Assembly: GCA_000320545.1 (NCBI GenBank)
Contig: ADNK01001208.1
Span: forward strand, 1-30,022
DNA: 30,022 nt
Direction of reading: 5' to 3'
DNA from: Bigelowiella natans CCMP2755
Taxonomy: Eukaryota > Cercozoa > Chlorarachniophyceae
The position numbers and the translations under genes are program-made. Of this stretch, positions 27,694-30,022 are shown piece by piece (position 1 is the stretch's first letter; every line of letters begins with the position of its first letter). Under the pieces are notes generated by a model. It saw only the letters and a list, made by a program, of their open reading frames with translations, was not told where the DNA came from and searched no databases.

Positions 27694-28854
27694 TTTCTCC
27701 ATGGCATGATGGATGACAATAAACGTCGGGGGTCCCAGTTTGTCTGAGCAATAGTTCTAAAAACCCAGCAATTTGACCCGCATCTTCGTTGTTCGACGAG
27801 GAGGCGATATAAATGTAAACGCGTAAATTGTCCTTTGTCCCCATGTGATGTTTGTAGGTAAGTGACGTCACTCGAACATGACAACCAACCGGCCAGGCGA
27901 GGTCGGGGGGGGGGGGGCATAATGGGGCGCACATCTATCTCCAAGCAGCACGGGACAGCAGGAATATCTAGATATGTTTAAATCTCTAGCATCTGCCATG
28001 TGTAATGTAGAAGCCATGAGTCAAATTATTAGGCTTTATCGTGCATGGAATTAAGCAGCATTACATGCACCGCGACGAATCACCATCGATTATAGTCTAG
28101 CTGTAGGCATGCGGCGCAAACTAACATTACTCTATTCAAAGCCGATTCGCCAACAGGCAATGAAGAGCGGCAGTATCGCTAATATTCATGAGCTGTGAGG
28201 TACAGCAAATCTATTTAGACGTTGTATGCTCAAATGTGCGATGAAGTATTGCTCCTGCAACGTACACCGACCCGCGGCGCACAGGCAGCACGCGCAATGA
28301 GCCCATGCGAGCCTATAGACTCTGCGTGTGTATACGCGAGCAACACATGGGTACAGAATTACACATAGTTAAATAGACTGGGTCTCTAGTTGCATGTTAT
28401 ACCTAGCGATCTAGCTGGTGCAATAAAATGCACTTTTGTGTGCACAGCGCTAGGCACTGCACACAGATTGAGTACTCCAGCACGCATGAAAAGTCTTGAA
28501 TGTCCCATTTTTCTTGATTTCAAGTTGAGATCTAATGATCTAATCTAGTAATCCAATTGAGATGGCGAGAGGAAAATCTTCTCTAGCTTCTACTATGATT
28601 TGTCGTGAATTGTTTTTTTGGTGCATTTCAATGCGAATCCATGCTTATATATATGATCCTTCTCCCTTGCCAACACTTCCAACATATACCATGAAATCTA
28701 GAGATCGCTCGTATCTATATCCGCCAAGTTATTTTCCCCCTAATACGACTCATGCGAGTTTCTTGACGATGAAGTCCTTGATGACGTCCTTTCAATAACA
28801 CACCAAAATTCAGAAGAAATCATCCTCAGACACAATTACTACTGAGCTGCTACA
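27518..28854. other. Intergenic region between convergent genes, with a (TG)n microsatellite
   Basis: The F-box gene (plus) and threonine synthase gene (minus) end tail to tail here. A (TG)n tract lies at about 27653-27687 and a G-run at about 27906-27917. From about 27950 to 28560 the sequence is rich in CTAG and GCATGC-type palindromes, like the gap at 2051-2752. The small plus-strand frame at 28562-28798 has no recognisable features and is not called. Confidence 0.5.
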
Positions 28855-29187
28855 TCACACTCCTTCGACCTCACATAGGGCGGGAAAGCACGCAAATGAC
28901 ATCGTATCACTGCAAACCAGCAAATCAACCACCTTGTCATTCTCAAGAACGTACTTCCTCTGGGACAGCTCATCGAGCTCCGCGAGTTGTTCTGGGGGCA
29001 CAAGATCGTCCATGGCCTCTTTTCCAACCGCCCTTTCCACAGCAGCAGGAAACTTACCCCAGTGTGCGCACGCTAGAGAGACCATGTACTTCGCGTCCGT
29101 TCCCGTCTGAAGGAAGAGGCATTTTGATCATGTGAGTAAAAACACTACACACATACACACACACACAGGCGCGCGCACGCACACAAA

Positions 29188-29222
<35 letters not shown>

Positions 29223-29993
29223 CATCGTTGAGTCAATTTATGAAGCAGCGCGCGAATCTTGAAAGAAGATTTTTCGAGAGGCAGGGAGCAGCGGGGGATA
29301 GATAAAAAGTGAAAATGGTGGAGGAGGGTAAAGAGATTCGGGCATAGATTGCGTTGAAAGCGCCAGCAGTGTTTCTGTTTGATATGCTTGTTCCAAAAAC
29401 GGAGTCTGCACCCTCCTCCTCCTCCTCTTCCTTCCCACAAAACTAATAACCTTAGTCGCAGCAGCAACCCCAATAGCAGAGTGGGGGTCAAGCACGTAGC
29501 CGAACCTCTTGTGGTATTCACCAATAGTCTCTAGCACTTCATCGTCAGGAACCATAGCGGACTTCATCTCTGCTTTGCACGCATCTACAAGGCCCTGATC
29601 GCCCACGAGCTCCCCTGCGGAGCAAGAGAGAGGAAGGAAGAGGAGAGGCAAGTGACAACAAAGAAAGCGCGCGGGGGGGGCGGGGGGGGTTTACGATAAA
29701 TGTATATACATATATATATTAAAATTATATTCAAAGAGATGAAAGTACAGTGCTGCTTTAGACACCGTGTTGCTGCCTCGTGGCATATTCATACGATGTT
29801 AATTTCTCATCATCATAGTCTTCATTAACTATCACGCCCCCCCCCCCGCCCCCCCTCACCAGTGGATTCGAAGTTGTTCATCATGCTCTGAAGCTTGGAG
29901 GAGTCATCGCCGGACATGTGGTAGAGGAATCGCTCGAAGTTGGAAGAAATAGTGATATCCATGGAGGGCGAAAGCGTCTCTAGGCACTCCCTC
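28855..29993 (-). CDS. Threonine synthase, C-terminal part (5' end beyond the window)
   Basis: Threonine synthase is a pyridoxal-phosphate enzyme that converts O-phosphohomoserine to threonine; animals keep related THNSL proteins. Three exons are visible: 29993-29860, 29614-29451 and 29106-28855 (TGA). The joins are in phase 1 and then phase 0, and frame is kept. SPSMDITISSNFERFLY corresponds to the conserved MDI-x2-SSNFER motif. YVLDPHSAIGVAAATK matches the DPHTAVG motif. VSLACAHWGKFPAAVERAVG matches the TAHPAKF region near the C-terminus. The C-terminal 45 residues (LDELSQRKYVLEND...) are somewhat longer than I would expect. The PLP lysine lies in the unseen upstream exons, so the THR4 type cannot be separated from the THNSL2 type here. 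The upstream acceptor is fed by a (TG)n tract at 29998-30022. Confidence 0.88.
29148..29221. repeat. (CA)n microsatellite in a threonine synthase intron
   Basis: CA arrays interrupted by a GCGCGC segment lie in the intron 29450-29107. A second C/G homopolymer pair occurs in the next intron (about 29670-29690 and 29836-29856). Confidence 0.9.
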
Positions 29994-29997
29994 CTGC

Positions 29998-30022
29998 ACA
30001 CACACACACACACACACACACA
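29998..30022. repeat. (CA)n microsatellite at the window edge
   Basis: The window ends inside a CA run, which on the minus strand is the (TG)n tract immediately before the acceptor of the first visible threonine synthase exon. Confidence 0.9.

Overview
This is a stretch of intron-rich nuclear DNA from a eukaryote. Coding exons are separated by short GT-AG introns of about 50-340 bp, microsatellites are frequent inside introns, and a complete LTR retrotransposon is present. There are no operons, ribosome-binding sites or recognisable RNA genes. The lineage cannot be fixed from the sequence. The intron density, mid-range base composition and a THR4/THNSL2-type threonine synthase would suit a free-living protist or alga (for example a chlorarachniophyte or another SAR lineage), but that is only a guess.

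Layout, left to right. (1) 57-2050, plus strand: the 3' part of a spliced gene with a HEAT-like helical region and an acidic tail. (2) 5071-2753, minus: a ubiquitin-specific protease with a Cys/His catalytic domain and two C-terminal DUSP domains (USP20/USP33-like but without the N-terminal zinc finger). (3) 6165-11880: a complete Ty3/gypsy-type retrotransposon, with two 326-bp LTRs that read as identical, a GCCA target duplication, a polypurine tract and one uninterrupted 1657-codon gag-pol frame on the minus strand. It sits inside one copy of an older, diverged tandem repeat. (4) 19540-13210, minus: the most interesting gene. Seven exons, all joined in phase 0, encode about 1880 residues: a Lys/Glu-rich N-terminus, an OTU cysteine protease with its catalytic triad, a Myb/SANT-like segment, a dynamin/SLIP-GC-like GTPase (P-loop and DPPG motif), a long helical region, a second OTU-like region without catalytic residues, and an Arg/Ser/His-rich tail. 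(5) 19541-22529: gene-poor, with degenerate repeats. (6) 23924-22530, minus: an unknown two-exon gene whose protein contains a duplicated domain of about 80 residues. (7) 24600-27517, plus: a 14-exon gene for an F-box protein flanked by coiled coils, head-to-head with gene 6. (8) 29993-28855, minus: the 3' end of threonine synthase, running off the right edge.

Three of the genes (the USP, the OTU-GTPase and the F-box protein) belong to ubiquitin-related families. Each is a separate transcription unit, so this could be coincidence. Intron coordinates were read by eye from splice consensus and frame continuity; none was tested against transcripts.
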